From NCBI GenBank assembly GCA_029207755.1, contig JARCOQ010000170.1, positions 62,001 through 126,000 of the forward strand: 64,000 nucleotides of DNA, given 5' to 3'. The notes beneath the pieces are model-generated. The model worked only from the letters and a program-made list of their open reading frames with translations. It was not told where the DNA came from and ran no database searches. Below are positions 63,644-64,000 of this stretch, in pieces. The number at the start of each line of letters is the position of its first letter. The first letter of the stretch is position 1. The position numbers and the translations under genes are program-made. The DNA is from Chamaea fasciata. Taxonomy: Eukaryota; Chordata; Aves; Passeriformes; Sylviidae.

Positions 63644-64000
63644 CTGGAGAGAGCGGCAGGAGGGAAGGGTTGGCGCGGGCTCAGCCCCTGGGCCGGGCTC
63701 TGGCCGCGCCCAGCCCCGGCCTCCCCTGCCCGCACGGCCCTGAGGCCCGGCCAGCAGCCGCTGGCGCCGGGCTCTGGAGGGGGCAGAGGGCCGGCTGCTG
63801 CCCGGGGAGCCGCGGTGCCGCCCCGTGCCCGCAGCCCCGCTGGGCCGGGACTCCACGGGCACCCGGCTCGGGGCCGCAGGAGCCTGGAGAAGAGCCCGCG
63901 GGGCCCAGGGAAGGCAGCGGCGTGTGGGGCGCAGGCTGGAGCCCCCGGGTGCAGCACTGGGCAGGGGCCACGGCTTCCAGCCCCGCGGCCACGGATCTTC

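Larger units (their letters stand above)
59321..64000. repeat. Right unit of the MROH tandem duplication (truncated by the window)
   Basis: Nearly identical to 48837-53510. The homology begins at GTCATCC(A/T)CTG followed by a perfect TGTCACTTTGCAAAGC and runs to the window end without interruption. Confidence 0.9.

Overview
The window is vertebrate nuclear DNA and almost certainly avian, most likely from a songbird. It has multi-exon genes with GT-AG introns, seven or more CR1 LINE fragments, avian-type endogenous retrovirus (ERV) remnants and solo LTRs. Its coding content is a PAK-like kinase, a short maestro-HEAT-repeat (MROH) gene and TRPM8 exons. PAK-like and MROH-like families are, as far as I recall, multicopy in passerines. 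Nothing prokaryotic is present. No tRNA, rRNA or CRISPR was seen.

Layout. (1) 1-2.6 kb: minus-strand ERV remnant with a Gag-like reading frame broken by a frameshift, a leader, a candidate primer-binding site and part of an LTR. (2) 2.6-5.6 kb: no gene recognised; a GC/CpG-rich block at 4.8-5.3 kb lies just upstream of the kinase gene. (3) 5.6-16.7 kb, plus strand: a complete 15-exon PAK-like serine/threonine kinase (581 codons, all splice phases compatible) with a hydrophobic N-terminal segment, a charged coiled coil, no visible CRIB motif and a catalytic domain with intact key residues. (4) 16.7-22.1 kb: kinase 3' flank, a CpG-rich block, a pyrimidine-rich minisatellite and a cluster of four regularly spaced CCATNTTG motifs. 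(5) 22.1-27.05 kb: scrambled relic of a second PAK-like gene (last exon plus 3' flank, then exons 6-9, then an exon-3-like piece), interrupted by a 393-bp solo LTR. (6) 27-46.7 kb: AT-rich, gene-poor DNA with CR1 fragments, a (TTTTA)n microsatellite and an 814-bp solo LTR flanked by a perfect 5-bp duplication. (7) 46.7-48.6 kb, minus strand: three consecutive in-frame TRPM8 exons with no other TRPM8 exon recognised nearby. (8) 48.84-64 kb: a tandem array with a ~10.5 kb period. It holds one complete minus-strand MROH-like gene (14 coding exons, 661 aa) and the last two coding exons of a second, nearly identical copy that runs off the right edge.

The kinase is predicted to be a membrane-tethered signalling enzyme and the MROH protein an all-helical scaffold; nothing in the sequence ties them into one pathway. 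The main biological theme is recent lineage-specific gene duplication: partial, shuffled duplication for the kinase and clean tandem duplication for MROH. The truncated TRPM8 stands at the MROH array boundary.
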